The notes: generated by a model not told the origin, from the sequence alone. A DNA stretch of 64,000 bases from Amaranthus tricolor (GCF_026212465.1 NC_080056.1:23892811-23956810); one strand, 5' to 3'; shown: positions 41,417 through 53,882, counted from the first letter of the stretch. Translations and numbers: made by a program.

Positions 41417-41424
41417 ACAATAGT
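41417..41424. repeat. Right target-site duplication of hAT element
   Basis: ACAATAGT, identical to the normal satellite sequence; the satellite monomer resumes directly after it. Confidence 0.8.
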
Positions 41425-44400
41425 CATATGCTATAAACTACGTGCTAAGTTGCCTTTTTAAAGTTTTTATTAGCGTTTTTCGCACATTCTCGAATAAAGT
41501 GGTTCAAACTTGGTTTATTTGGCACGAAACTTGGCACACAACACTATTTGGTATATTTTATTGTGTTAAAATGGTTAGAATCGAAAACTATAGTCATATG
41601 CTTAAAATTACGTGCAAAGTTGTATTATTGAGGTTTTTTTAGTGTTGTTGGCAGTTTCTCACATAAAGTTGTTCAAACATGGTTTGTTTGGCACGAAAAT
41701 TGGCACACAACACTATTTTGTATATATTATTGTGTTGAAATGGCTAGAATCGAACACTATAGTCATATGCCTAAAATTACGTGCAAAGTTGCATTTTTGA
41801 GATTTTTTTAAGCTTTTCTGGAACTTTCTCGCATAAAATGGTTCAAACTTGGTTTGATTTGCACGAAACTTGGCACACAACACTATTTGTTTTATGTTAT
41901 TGTGTTGAAATGGTTAGAATCAAAAACTATAGTCATATGCTTTAAATTATGTGCTAAGTTGCATTATTGAGGTTTTTTTAGCGTTTTTGGCACTTTCCCG
42001 AATAAAATGGTTCAAACGAGGTTTGTTTGGCATGTAACATGGCACAAAACACTATTTGGTATATATTATTGTATTGAAATTGTTAGAATCAAAAAACATA
42101 GTCATATGCTTGAAATTACGTGCTAAGTTACCTTTTTAATGTTTTTTTAGCGTTTTTAGCACTTTCTCGCATAAAGTAGTTCAAAATTGGTTTCATTGCC
42201 ACAACACTTGGCACATAACACTTTTTGGTATATTTTATTGTGTTGAAATGCTTAGAATCGAAAACAATGGTCATATGCTTAAAATTACGTGGAAAGTTTT
42301 ATTTTTGAGGTTTTCATAGTTTTTTTTAGCACTTTTTCGGATAAAATGGTTCAAACTGGGTATGTGTTCCATGAAACTTAGCACACAACACCATTTGGTA
42401 TATGTTATTGTTTTGAAATGGTTAGAATCAAAAACAACAGTCATTTGGTATATGTTATGGTTCAAACTGGCTATAAGTTTTTTTTATCGTTTTTTTTTTT
42501 AAAGAAAGTGGTTCATACTTGGTTTGTTTGCCATGAAACTTGGCACACAACACTATTTGGTATATGTTATTGTGTTGAAATGGTTAGCTACAAAAACAAT
42601 AATCATATGCTTGATATTACCTCCTAAGTTGCGTTTTTGAGGTTTTTTAAGCGTTTTGTCACTTTGTCGAATAAAGTGGTTCAAACATGGTTTGTTTGCC
42701 ACGAAACTAGGAATACAAAACTATTTAGTATATGTTATTGTGTTGAAATGGTTAGAATCAGTAACAGTAGTCATATGCTTGAAATTACGTGCTAAGTTGC
42801 CTTTTAAAGCTTTTTTTAGCGTTTTTGGCACTTTTTCGCACAAAGTTGTTCAAACTTGGTTTGTTTGGCACGAAACGTGGCACACAATACTATTTGGTAT
42901 ATAATATTGTGTTGAAATGGTTATAACAAAAAACAATAGTCATATGCTTGAAGTTACGTGCTAAGTTGCGTTTTTAAGGTTTTTTTAGCGTTTTTAGCAC
43001 TTTCTCGCATAAAGTGGTTCAAACTTGGTTTTTTGCCACGAAACTTGGCATAGAACACTATTTTTTATATATTATTGTGTTGAAATGGTTATAATTAAAA
43101 ACAATCATCATATGCTTGAAGTTCCGTGCTAAGTTGCGTTATTAAGGTTTTTTTTAGCGGTTTTAGCACTTTCTCGCATAAAGTGGTTCAAACTTGGTTT
43201 GTTTGCCACGAAACTAGGGATGAAGAACTATTAGGTATATGTTATTGTGTTGAAATGGTTAGAATCGGTAACTATAATCATATGCTTGAAATTACGTGCT
43301 AAGTTGCATTTTTAAGGTTGTTTTAGCGTTTTTGGCACTTTCTCGAATAAAATGCTTCAATCATGGTTTGTTTGCAACGAAGCTAGGCACACAACACTTT
43401 TTGGCATATATTATTGTTTTGAAAAGGTTAGAATGAAAAACAATAGTAATATGCTTGAAATTACGTGCTAAGTTGCATTTTTGAGGTTTTTTTAGTGTTT
43501 TTAACACTTTCTCGAATGTAGTGGTTCAAACATGGTTTGTTTGCCACGAAACTAGGAACACAAAAGGTTTTTGTATATGTTATTTTGTTGAAATGGTTAG
43601 AATCAAAAACAATAGTTATATGTTTGAAATTACGTGCTAAGTTGTGTTTTGGGGGTTTATTTAGCATTGTTGGTACTTTCTCCCATTAAGTGGTTCAAAC
43701 TTGGTTTGTTTGGCACGAAACTTGGCACACAATACTATTTGGTATATATTATTGTGTTGAAATAGTTAGACACAAAAAAGATAGTCATATGCTTGAAATT
43801 ACGTGCTAAGTTGCGTTTTTAATGTTTTTTCGCGTTTTTAGTACTTTCTCGCATAAAGTGGTTCAAACATGGTTTGTTTGCCACGAAATTAGGCGTACAA
43901 AACTATTTAGTATATGTTATTTTGTTGAAAAAGTAAGAATTAGAGACATTAGTCATATGCTTGAAATTACATGCTAACTTTCCTTTTTAAGGTTTTTTTT
44001 AGCGTTTTTGGCACTTTCTCGAATATAGTTGTTCAAACATGGTTTGTTTGCCACAAAACTAGGCATACAAAACTATTGCGTATATGTTATTGTGTTGAAA
44101 TGGTTAGAATCAGTAACAATAGTCATATGCTATAAATTACCTACTTTAGTATATGTTCGAACTTGGTTTGTTTGGCACGAAACATAGCACACAACACTAT
44201 TTGGTATATTTATTGTGTTGAAATGGTTGGAATCCAAAACAATAGTCATATGCTTAAAATTACGTGCAAAGTTCCGTTTTTGAGGTTTTTTTAGCGTTTT
44301 TGGCACTTTCTCGCATAAAGTGGTTCAAACTTTGTTTGTGTGCCATGAAACTTAGCATGCAACACTATTTGGTAGATGTTATTGTGTTGAATTTGTTAGA

Positions 44401-45562
44401 ATCAAAAACAATTGTCATAAGCTTAAAATTATGTGCTAAGTTGCGTTTTTGAAGTATTTTTAGCGCTTTTGGCACTTTTTCGCAGAAAGTGGTTCAAACT
44501 TGGTTTGTTTGCCACGAAACTTGGCACATAACACTACGTATATTTTATTGTGTTGAAATGGTTAGAAACAAAAACAATAGTCATATGCTTAAAAATACGT
44601 GCAAAGATGCGTTTTTGAGGTATTTTAGCGTTTTTGGCACTTTCGTGAATAAAGTGGTTCAATAATGGTTTGTTTGCCACGATACTAGGCACACAACACT
44701 ATTTGGTATATGTTATTGTTTTGAAATGGTTAGAATCAAAAACAATAGTCACATGCTTGAAATTACGTGCTAAGTTGTGTTTTGTGGTTTTTTTAGCGTT
44801 TTTGAGGTTTTTTTTAGCGTTTTTGGCACTTTCTCGCATAAAGTGGTTCAAACTTGGTTTGTTTTGCACGACAATTGGCACACAATACTATTTGGTATAT
44901 ATTACTCTGCTGAAATGGTTAGAATCAAAATTATAGTAATATGCTTGAAATTACGTGTTTAGTTGCGTTTTTAAGGTTTTTTTTATCGTTTTTAGCACTT
45001 TCTCGCATAAAGTGGTTCAAAGTTGGTTTGTTTTCCACGAAACTTGGCATACAACACCCTTTGGTTTAATTTATTGTGTTGAAATGGTTAGAATCGAAAA
45101 CAATAGTCTTATGTTTAAAATTACATGCAAAGTTGCGTTTTTGAGGTTTTTTTAGTGTTTTTGGCACTTTCTCGCATAATGTGGTTCGAACTTGGTTTGT
45201 TTGGCACGAAATTTGGCACACTACATTATTTGGTATATGTTATTGTGTTGAAATGGTTAAAATCCAAAACAATAGTCATATGCTTGAAATTACGTGCTAA
45301 GTTGCGTTTTTGAGGTTTTTTTAGCCTTTTTTTGCACTTTCTCGCACAAAGTGGTTCAAACTTGGTTTGTTTGCCATGAAACTTAGCACACAACATTATT
45401 TGGTATATGTTATTTTGTTGAAATAGTTAGAATCAAATACAATAGTCTTATGCTTGAAATTATGTGTTATGTTGCGTTTTTGACCTTTTTTTAGCGCTTT
45501 TTGCCCTTTTTCGTAGAAAGTGGTTCAAACTTGGTTTGTTTGCCATGAAACTTGGCACACAA

Positions 45563-47298
45563 AGTTAACAATTGTGGGTCTTCTCTTTTATTAAAATATT
45601 ACCCAATTAAGCAACAACCGAAATTCGCTTTCATGCCCTAAAATTTTTGCCGAAATGTGGAAAACCGAATAAGGTGTTGGTCCTGTTTGATTAGGCATCG
45701 AGATCCAAGCCAAGAATTAATTTCAAAATCTAATATTTTGCATCTCATTTATGCTGTCAACAAGAGGTAATCACTTCTTGATTTTCTTTTGCTTTTCCTT
45801 ACTATTTATTTTGTTGTTTATATAAGGTTATTTTCATTGGCATGTTTCCCACTTGTGTATTCTCTTTTACCATGTATTAAACACTCAATATTCATGAATC
45901 TTGCAAATTTATATGAATTAGTTAGATGAGAACTTAATTGGGAAATTTATGGAAAATGAGTGTTACTAGTGAATTATGAGATTAGTGATTTCAAGATGTG
46001 TTATAAAGAATTATTTTAAAATAGGGGAACAAGAGAATTTTGATGTTGATTGATATTAATTAAGTGAATCGTAGGATCATTGTTTGGATTTAAAGAAATG
46101 TTAAGATTACAGAATTTCTTGAGGAATACTTGTGAAAATTACATGTTTGGTAAGATTATTGGATATTGATTATTAGTAGGAATACGATGAAATGAACCTT
46201 GCTGAAGTATTAAATTTAAGGGTGCACAAGCCTTTAAGGTTCAATTATATTACAATAAAGTCCCGGTTAAGGTGTAGTTGCTAGGAAGAGATGCAATAAG
46301 TTATATAGACCTAGATTGTAGAATCGAACGCTCTTTTTGTGATGTTGTGATTTATGTTATGCTTCAAGAGGCGACATCATTGAGGAACCTTTCTAGTGAT
46401 CGCGGAGAACTAGGCTTAGCTCCTTAAAGCGGCTTTTGGTGAGTAGTAACAATCCCTTAAAGGGTCTGGCCAAACTACTTTTCTTTGAAAATAGTTTTTA
46501 ACAAAATTGTTTTGAAATTGATAATTGTTGAGATAAAGTGATTGTGACATGTTATGATTATATTATTATATGAGCCAATGGATCAGGCTTACGAGCTGGT
46601 TATTGGCGGAGTGATGGTACACTGTTCCTTACTCACTATATTTGAGTCAAATTGTCATTCAGATATTGACTAGCCTCACTCGAGAGACATAATTATAGAG
46701 CTATGGGGTTCCTCTCAACTAGACTCGTTGCGCACATAGATCTAGAAAACTGGTGGTACTTCTAAACCTGCAATTTGATTTATTTTGTTTTTTTTTGTTT
46801 TGGATTGTTACTTCACATTCAGTTAAATCTGACTCCCTATTGTTTTCATCTTTTAGATTGTTTACAGATTGGTACCGGTCGAGAACGATGGGTTAGCATA
46901 GGTGTTTATATGGATGACATATTGAATTGAGTATATGAGAAGTTGTAGCGTTGTATTAGGTTTTTGGTAAATGCATAACAGATTTGGTTGTGTTAGTTAT
47001 TTTGAACTTTTATGGTGACTTGTATGATAACTTTGTATTTTAATTTAGATTTTGGAATGAGGAATAATTGATACAACTATATTTTAGAACTTGTGACCCA
47101 TTTTCAAAAGATTTGATTTGAGACTTGAGTTTCTTGGGTAAATAAACCCCGTGATGACCCTGTCTACTTAGCCAACAATAAATCGAGTTGTTACAAAAAG
47201 AGACTTTACAAGAAGTTGGTGGAGAGTCGAGCGACAAGCTCAGCTCCTATACCTTTTGGATACATAAAGCTATTTTATGGAAGATGTATGCCTTAGAT
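45563..47298. other. Unclassified non-satellite stretch, possibly LTR-derived
   Basis: Unique AT-rich sequence that starts abruptly inside a satellite monomer. I find no convincing reading frame. An LTR origin is suggested only by the terminal pattern: a TGTGGGTC-like start near 45574, and an end of GAGTTGTTACA near 47186-47196 that resembles Ty3/Gypsy LTR ends. I could not find matching target duplications or a clear primer-binding site, so the assignment is weak. Confidence 0.35.
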
Positions 47299-47462
<164 letters not shown>

Positions 47463-48164
47463 CATGGGTCCAGGACCCTGTTGGACCCGCTCCGTACCCG
47501 CCCCTTTTTTAAGGGTCGGGGTCTTAATTTTCGAGACCCATCGGATCCGAATCAGATCTGGATCCAAAAAATATTTAATGGGTCCGGGTCCAGGTCCTAA
47601 GGTGAAGACTTGGACCCTAAACTTTTAAATTTTATATTATGAATTTCTGATTTCTAAATTCTAAAATTAATTTTTTTATTATTAATATATAATGCCTTGA
47701 ATATTGATTGCCTAATTTGCCTTCTCATTAATCTCAATCCTGTAACTAGTAAGGTACTACCGCAGTACCAGTGTCTAGTAACCCTAATATTTTCTTTCTC
47801 CTCTAATATAAACTATATATCTCATTTAGTCTTTTATATTTGATTTTTAATTATGTATTTATACAAGTGTTTTTACGTTTTAGTAATTATTTTGTATTTG
47901 AATTTTATGGACTCGAACAAGTGTTTGTAATACGATAATAAGTTGCTTACAAAAATACAAAAAGACTCGCAAAAGATTCAATTTTGACAAATCAAAGAGA
48001 CTTTGTATAAGACCCATTAAGGACCCTAGACCCGTCAGATCCGTAGGGTCTGGGTCTGGGTCTGAAAATATTGGACCCTTAGGGTCCGGATCCGGGTCTG
48101 GATCCATAAAAAATAAAAGGGTCCGGGTCCGGGTCTGGCCAGACCCGCCCCATGACCATCCCTA
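47463..48164. mobile_element. GC-rich hAT-like non-autonomous element inside TAG microsatellite
   Basis: About 700 bp with GC-rich ends and an AT-rich centre. The right end, read inward on the minus strand, is TAGGGATGGTCATGGGGCGG, followed by alternating GGGTCCGG/GGGTCTGG motifs. The left end has GTCATGGGTCCAGGACC and further GGACCC motifs in inverted orientation. TAG repeats lie on both sides (up to 47462, and again from about 48165), so the element appears to sit in the microsatellite. The first bases of the left terminus seem lost or overwritten by TAG repeats, so no target duplication can be defined. No coding region is visible. Confidence 0.6.
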
Positions 48165-49312
48165 GTACTAGTAGTAGTAGTAGTTGTAGTAGTTGTAGTA
48201 GTAGTATAGTGTTTAATTCGTATAATATTAGTTGTATTAGTATATAAATAGAATTAATATAATATTAGTTGTATTAGTATATAAATAGTCGGATTAATGT
48301 ACTATTAGTATATAATTAGTCATATTTGTGTATTGGTGTCGTATTAAGGTAGTATTAATATGTTATTAGCTATATTAGTATATTATTACTCGTATCAGTG
48401 CATTATAAGCATATTATTAATTTTATTAGTGTATTACTAGTCGTATTAGTGTAATATTAGTATGTAATTAGTTGTATTATTGTAGTATTATTATATTATT
48501 AGTTGTGTTAGTATATTATTACTTCTATTAGTGTATTATTAGTATATCATTATTTATTTGGTGTATAATTAGTCGTATTAGTTGTATTAGTGTATTATTA
48601 TTATATTATTAGTTGTACAAGTTTATTATTACTCGTATTACTTCATTATTAGTACTTCATTAGTTATTAAGTATATAATTAATCGTATTAGTTTATTACT
48701 AGTTGTATTAGTGTATTATTATTATAATTAGTTGTATAAGTATATTATAACTCGTATTAGTGCATTATTAGTACTTTATTAGTTATTTAGTATATAATTA
48801 ATTGTATAATATTAGTCGTATTAGTGTGTTATTATTATATTATTAGTTATATTAGTATATTATTACTCGTATTAGTGCATTATTAGTATATTATTACTCA
48901 TATTAGTTATATTAGTATATTATAATTACTCGTATTAGTCGTATTAGTGTAATATTATTAGTATATTATTTGTTGTGTTAGTATATTATTAGTCGTATTG
49001 TATTGGTGCATTATTATTCATATTAATGTATTATTAGTCGTCGTATAGTTTTAATCTTATTAGTGTATTATTAGTTGAATTAGTATATAATAATTAGTAG
49101 TATTAGTATATTATTACTCGTATTAGTGCATTATTACTCATATTAGTGTATTAGTTTACTATTAGTTATGTTAGTATATTATTAGTCGTATTAATGTATT
49201 ATTATTTGTATTAGTATATTATTACTCGTATTAGTGAATTTTTATTATATTATTAGTTATTTTAGTATGTAATTAGTAGTATTAGTCTAGTATTAGTATT
49301 CTATTATTAGTA
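48165..49312 (+). repeat. Degenerate TTAGT/TATTAG-rich low-complexity tract
   Basis: After a short residual TAG run, about 1.1 kb consists of imperfect units such as GTATTAGTATATTATTAGT, with CGTATTAGTG and GTTGTATTAG variants. It looks like an aged, expanded derivative of the adjacent trinucleotide microsatellite. There are no genes. Confidence 0.8.
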
Positions 49313-49559
49313 TTTTTTTAAACTTAAAATTTTTTATAGAATCAACTATCAACTACATTTAATAATTAAATAAAACTTTGAAAATGAAAATTTGGTAAAC
49401 ATAGGTAAACATAGGTACTTCTATGAAAACCATAATTAGTTGAATAGAATTACAAAAAATAACTTTGGTCAACTAAAATTTCTTATTGCAACATAATTAC
49501 CATATAAGGCTTTTTAGTAATGGGTAGAGTAGAATACTGCTAAAAACAAATTAATGAAT

Positions 49560-49826
49560 ATCTGGTAATTTTGTTTGCCAACTAAAATTCCGACTAAATT
49601 TTAGTCGGGAAATGGTCGGTAGTTTTTCCAATTAAAATTCAGTTGAAAATTAGTCAGAAAATAATAAGCTCTAAATTTCCCTTTTTTCCAATATAAAATT
49701 CCGACTAAAAGTTGATTTGGTCGCAATTTAGTCAGAAATTCTTACTAACGTATGTTAGTCGGAAATTTTCGACTTTTTTATGTTAGTCGGAACTGTTCAG
49801 CGGAAATTGTTGCATTTTTTTTAGTG
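49560..49826. mobile_element. CACTA-like transposon terminal fragment
   Basis: Repeated AAATTCCGACTAAA, TTAGTCGGAAAT and related inverted motifs lead to an end reading TTTTTTTTAGTG, which as reverse complement starts CACTAAAAAAAATGC. CACTA elements end in CACTA and carry short subterminal repeats of this kind. No partner terminus was found, so this is a fragment. The preceding 49313-49559 holds nothing I recognise. Confidence 0.45.
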
Positions 49827-50047
49827 GCAGGAGTAAGAAAATAGAAGCAATATGTCGTTTTTGTTTATAAATGATGTTTTTCGGAAGGAAGGAGGAAGCA
49901 CAAGGGAGGAATGAGGAAGAAGCAACAACAGTATGTAATTAAGAAAAAATATATTGTTTTTAGAAATTAGAAATTAGGTTTTAAAGTCGCGCCTCTAATT
50001 TCAAAGTGAAGAATTCGGCGGTACAAATTAGAAATTAAAAATTAGGT

Positions 50048-50253
50048 GTTAAGTACACGATGCAAATACCTCTTATTTGTATCGTTTTTAAGACAAATGA
50101 TACATATAATACTTATTTGTATTGTTTGTTTACAAGCGATACAAATAATACATTATTTGTATCATTTATTTAATTAAAAGATACAAATAAAAGATACAAA
50201 TAAAAATAAAGGATACAAATTGAAGTTACTAATGAAAGTTTTTTTTACTAGTG
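50048..50253. mobile_element. CACTA-like terminus with GATACAAAT subterminal repeats
   Basis: Several copies of GATACAAATAA and its complement TTATTTGTATC lie in both orientations, ending at TTTTTTTTACTAGTG (reverse complement CACTAGTAAAAAA). The partner end is not visible in the window. The stretch between 49827 and 50047 may belong to the same element. Confidence 0.45.
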
Positions 50254-51507
50254 TAAGAATAGGTTCTAGAAAACTGTTTAAAGTGACATACAAGGCCTTG
50301 AAACCGGATTACAAAGAATAATAAAAATTTGTCCCCCTCCCCCTAGAGAGTTATAGTCATCCTATAAACCTTCACTTTGGTCATCTTATATTAGTTGAGT
50401 GATTTTATTTTTTCATTGTATTACTCGAAATTATATTAATTTCGGAGTTATACTTAAAAGTTTCATTTTTATCTTTACATTAAAAGAAAGAAAAGGGGAA
50501 GGTTGAAGAGCAAAAAAAAATTCTTTGTTTACTAGGATTTGAGTTTTTAGTTGGTAGCGTAGGGCTACGATCAGAAAATAAGTGTGACCTTCTTCTAAAG
50601 TTTATAATCAAGAACTCCAAGTGAAAGTAAATAAAGATACTTTGCCAAAATCCTGAGAGTTACAGAAAATTTGAGGTAAGAAATCATTGGTCTTTTAAAG
50701 GAATTAACTCTAAACATTATTGTCACTTATTATTTTCTTTGTCTTGCTTTCATTCTTGTTAATCAATTTGTTTTATTTTCATTTTAGACATTCGGTAAAC
50801 TTGCTTCCGCTGAAACATTTTTTCCGTTTTTAAGTTTTAAGGCCCAGACTTTTCAAGTCAAGGCCCAGTCTTATTTAAATTTGTCGTACACTATTCAACC
50901 CCTACCTTCTAGAGTATTCCCATCCCCACAGAAAATTTTCATGATGTAATAATCTGTTTCATAAAATTCCTCTAATCGTAGGTCTTAAATCCTACAATGC
51001 GAACTGTATTAAATGTTAATATTGGTGTTGGTAACAACTCTCATGCATCACTCAATTCTTGAATGTAGCTAAACTACTGTAGATATATGAAACTGGTAAA
51101 ACTGGGTAGCAAGTCACATGCGAATACTTGAATTCTAACATTTTCATTTTCCATAAATACAAAGGTCTATGAAATAGGCGACTACTTGAAGTGTGTCATT
51201 AATTTCTCACTTTATTTTTCCTCATAATTTGACACTACAAATTTACTTTGGATCAGTTTGATATACCCATCAGTAACTTATTTATGTATATAAAGATAAA
51301 GACTAATGACTACTGCACGCCTTGCTAATCATTTTTCACACGTTCCCTTCACTTTTCATTTTTCATATTTGATATTTCCTTCAATTAAACTCTTTCTCTT
51401 CACCAATTACCCATGTCTTTTTATTCATCATTTGTTTTTCATCAAGTGTGAATTCAAAATCACTAACAATGTATATAAATAAAACAAATACTTTCTGTTG
51501 AAACGTC
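50254..51507. other. Intergenic stretch without recognised gene
   Basis: AT-rich sequence with no long frame and no transposon end that I recognise. A short imperfect direct repeat, AAGGCCCAG...TTTCAAGTC, lies at about 50841-50873. Its GGCCCA cores resemble plant TCP-type site II elements, but no transcript is apparent downstream. Confidence 0.6.
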
Positions 51508-51730
51508 GCCAATATAATAGTAACGTTTTATTTTGTATACCGAAAAATAATATAATTATGTGATCTTTTCCTTTGTCTATTATTTATTTTTTATAAAAAT
51601 ATTAATGAAAAATTTATACTTAATTTTTATGAATATTTTTGTTATGATGCAAGATTTTACAAACAACTTAATTATAATTCCATCGGTTGGTGTTCTGATT
51701 TCTAAATTATTGAGAAATATTTTAAAAAAC

Positions 51731-51770
51731 ACCCCTTAAATTGGTATTATTCATGGTTAATAAAAAGTTG
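51731..51770. repeat. Possible remnant of the same MITE family
   Basis: CCTTAAATTGGTATTATTCATGGTTAAT resembles the interior of the MITEs at 52553 and 53168 (GGGATTATTCATGGTTAAT). It is short and may be chance. Confidence 0.3.
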
Positions 51771-52552
51771 ACATTATTAAAAAAAATAAGCATAATAAAA
51801 TATTAATTCTGATAATTTTTCGTCGACAATAATGCTTAATTTTAGTTAACATAAAATTTTGATTAAGTAACATTCTTCTAGTTTTGTCTCTTTCGTAAAC
51901 AGAGAGTTTATGACAAGTAAAATATTTTTATTTGAATAGAAAAACTGAGTGCAACAATTTTACACATAAAGATATGTTACTCCTAGCAAGTAGAAAAGCT
52001 TTACATGATCCAAAGACATATATAAAAGTGAAACGTATTGAAACGTATAAATTCAAGGCATTTATAAAAATCAACAATTTGCAATACTTAACTTGTATAA
52101 TATAATAAGTGTAACTGATTCTAACCTTTAGAAGTGTTTGATTTCCTTAATGAGACCAACAAGTAGCGTACAATGTCGTGCCTATTGTTTAGAGTTGAGA
52201 TTTACTCATCATCAAAGTTCAAGTACGCGGATACCTCGTATATGTATTTATTAAAATACTAACTATATACTCTTACAATACACAAATGTGTAAGTGTTTA
52301 AATACGTATAATTTAAATATAATGATAAATATTAATTAGTAATAAGAATGCGGAATTATAATAAATTTTAAAAGTGAACATACTAAAATTTCACCACTAT
52401 TGAAGAGAGAAAAAGTGGAAAAGGGGAAAATATAAAAGACACTGGTTAGTATAGAAAATAAATTATTGTTGATGAGATTTATTTTATGAAACATGCTTCT
52501 ACTACTATCTAAAAAATAATTTTAAATTCAGGAGAAGTTTAATTTTATTTTA

Positions 52553-52980
52553 GGAAAAATTACCTAGAATAATCCAACATTTTCCTAATTTTTCCACAAT
52601 AATTTCACCTATTGATTAACCATGAATAATCCCAACTTCAGGGGTATTTTCCTAGAGTAAACTTGGATAACCCGATGACTTACTATAGTAGGTAATTCAC
52701 CAAAAAAAATAAACTGAAAATTAATGTAAAATAGAAAAAAAATGTTAAAAACTTACATAAAAAATTATGAATAATTATTTTTCACATTTTTTTACATTTT
52801 TTCGACATTTTATTTTATTTTATCTTTTTTTTAAGTAAAATTTGCTATAATAAGTCATCAAGTTATCGGGTTTACTCCAAAAAAATATCTTTCAAAGTTG
52901 GAATTAATTATGTTTAATTAATAAGTGTGATTATTGTATGAAAATCATAAAAATATTGAATTATTCTAGGTAATTTTTAC
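52553..52980. mobile_element. Mutator-type foldback MITE, copy 1
   Basis: A 428-bp element with long inverted arms. The left end is GGAAAAATTACCTAGAATAA, and the reverse complement of the right end is GTAAAAATTACCTAGAATAA. Similarity of the arms extends well over 100 bp, including TAGAGTAAAC and GATGACTTACTAT on one arm and their complements on the other. It is flanked by a perfect 9-bp duplication TTTATTTTA (52544-52552 and 52981-52989), the length expected for Mutator-like elements. It has no coding capacity. Confidence 0.85.
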
Positions 52981-53167
52981 TTTATTTTATTGATACTTTA
53001 ATAGTTAAAATATTTTAAAAATAGCTTTAAATTGTAGTAGATTTAGGAGAACTTTAGGTTAAAAAAGAGATTTTTAGTTCTTACTTTTTAAAAGTTGAAA
53101 AATTGTACAACTACTAGACATGAAAAAGTTGATCAAAAATAAAAAATATAAATGAGATAATTATAAA

Positions 53168-53882
53168 GGAAAAATTACCTAGAATAATCCAACATATTTA
53201 TGATTTTCCTATAATAATTCCACCTATTAATTAACCATGAATAATCTCAACTATGAGGGGTATTTTCCTAGAGTAAACCAGGTGACCGGATGACTTGCTA
53301 TGGTAAATTTTATTTTTTTAAATAAAAAAGATAAATTAAAATAAAATGTCGAAAAAATTGTTCAAAAAAATGTTCAAAAAAATTTATGATTTTTTTATTA
53401 TTTAAAATTTTTGTGTAAATTTTTAATTTTTTTTCTAATTTTAAATTAATTTTCAGTTTAATTTTTTGGGTGAATTACCTACTATTGCAAGTCATCAGGT
53501 TACCCAAGTTTACTCTAGGCAAATACCCTCTAAAATTGGGATTATTCATGGTTAATCAATAGGTGTGATTATTGTAAGAAAATCGTACTCCCTCATTTTC
53601 TTTTTGTTTTTCCCATTTACTTTTTGCACAATTTTCCATGAAAATTTTAAACCTTAATATCTCTAAATACACATAATAAAAAAATTATAAAAAATACAAA
53701 ATAAAAAATTATATATTAAGACGAATCTAACGAGATCTCACATGAATGTATTTTATCTTCTAAATATGAGTCAAAAACATTAATTAAATTTCTCTCTCTT
53801 TAAGGTAGAATCTTTTAAATAGGAAGTACATTAGAAATCAAAAGGAATAAAAAAAAGTTGAATTATTCAAGATAATTTTTTC
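53168..53882. mobile_element. Mutator-type foldback MITE, copy 2, with nested insertion
   Basis: Same family as the element 188 bp to its left. The left end is GGAAAAATTACCTAGAATAA; the right end as reverse complement is GAAAAAATTATCTTGAATAA. It has a perfect 9-bp duplication AATTATAAA (53159-53167 and 53883-53891). The right arm is split by a Stowaway-like element at 53588-53826. Without that insert and its TA the element is about 474 bp. Confidence 0.83.
53588..53826. mobile_element. Stowaway-like MITE nested in the Mutator-type MITE
   Basis: It starts CTCCCTCATTTTC directly after TA and ends AAATAGGAAG directly before TA. The reverse complement of the end (CTTCCTATTT) resembles the CTCCCTCCGTTCC-type terminus of plant Stowaway (Tc1/mariner) MITEs, which insert at TA. 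It is 239 bp and interrupts the right arm of the enclosing element, so it arrived later. Confidence 0.65.

Larger units (their letters stand above)
35111..45562 (+). repeat. Diverged monomeric satellite flank (same family, no 3.5-kb order)
   Basis: About fifty copies of the same satellite monomer in the same orientation. They have more substitutions than the HOR core, and several are truncated or fused, for example near 37795, 39165, 39673, 42440 and 44145. An internal duplication of the T-tract block lies near 44795-44825. A hAT-type element interrupts the array at 39772-41416. The last monomer stops within GGCACACAA at about 45562, where unrelated sequence begins. Confidence 0.9.
51508..53158. 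repeat. Diverged duplicate of the zinc-finger gene's 3' flank (upstream copy)
   Basis: Ordered similarity to 55786-56615. Matching blocks include GCCAATATAATAGT, AACTTAATTATAATT.CATCGGTTGGTGTT, AGTAGCGTACAATGTC, GAGATTTACTCATCATCAAA, AATGTGTAAGTGT and ATTGTACAACTAC. This copy is longer because it contains a MITE (52553-52980) and other extra sequence. I see no matching zinc-finger coding sequence on its left side. Confidence 0.75.

Noticed and set aside
39771..41427. Arg/Pro/Gly-rich frames at both ends of the hAT element and a Phe-rich minus-strand frame in its centre
   Set aside because: The end frames reflect the ACCCGG subterminal repeats, and the central one reflects purine-rich sequence. 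Neither resembles a transposase.
16..45313. Many open frames of 60-190 codons on both strands within the satellite, such as 11109-11663 and 8380-8955
   Set aside because: The monomer is close to 168 bp, a multiple of three, so any frame without a stop passes from monomer to monomer. The peptides repeat with the satellite, use non-ATG starts in many cases, and have no recognisable domain.
1..45562. CRISPR array
   Set aside because: Repeats are adjoining 168-bp monomers without unique spacers, in plant-type DNA.
45563..47196. Confident solo Gypsy LTR
   Set aside because: Only the terminal wording fits. No equal 5-bp flanks, clear primer-binding site or second LTR could be found, so it was kept as unclassified.
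48165..49312. Telomere-like repeat tract
   Set aside because: Units are TTAGT/TATTAG variants without the TTTAGGG core, and they grade into the neighbouring trinucleotide repeat.
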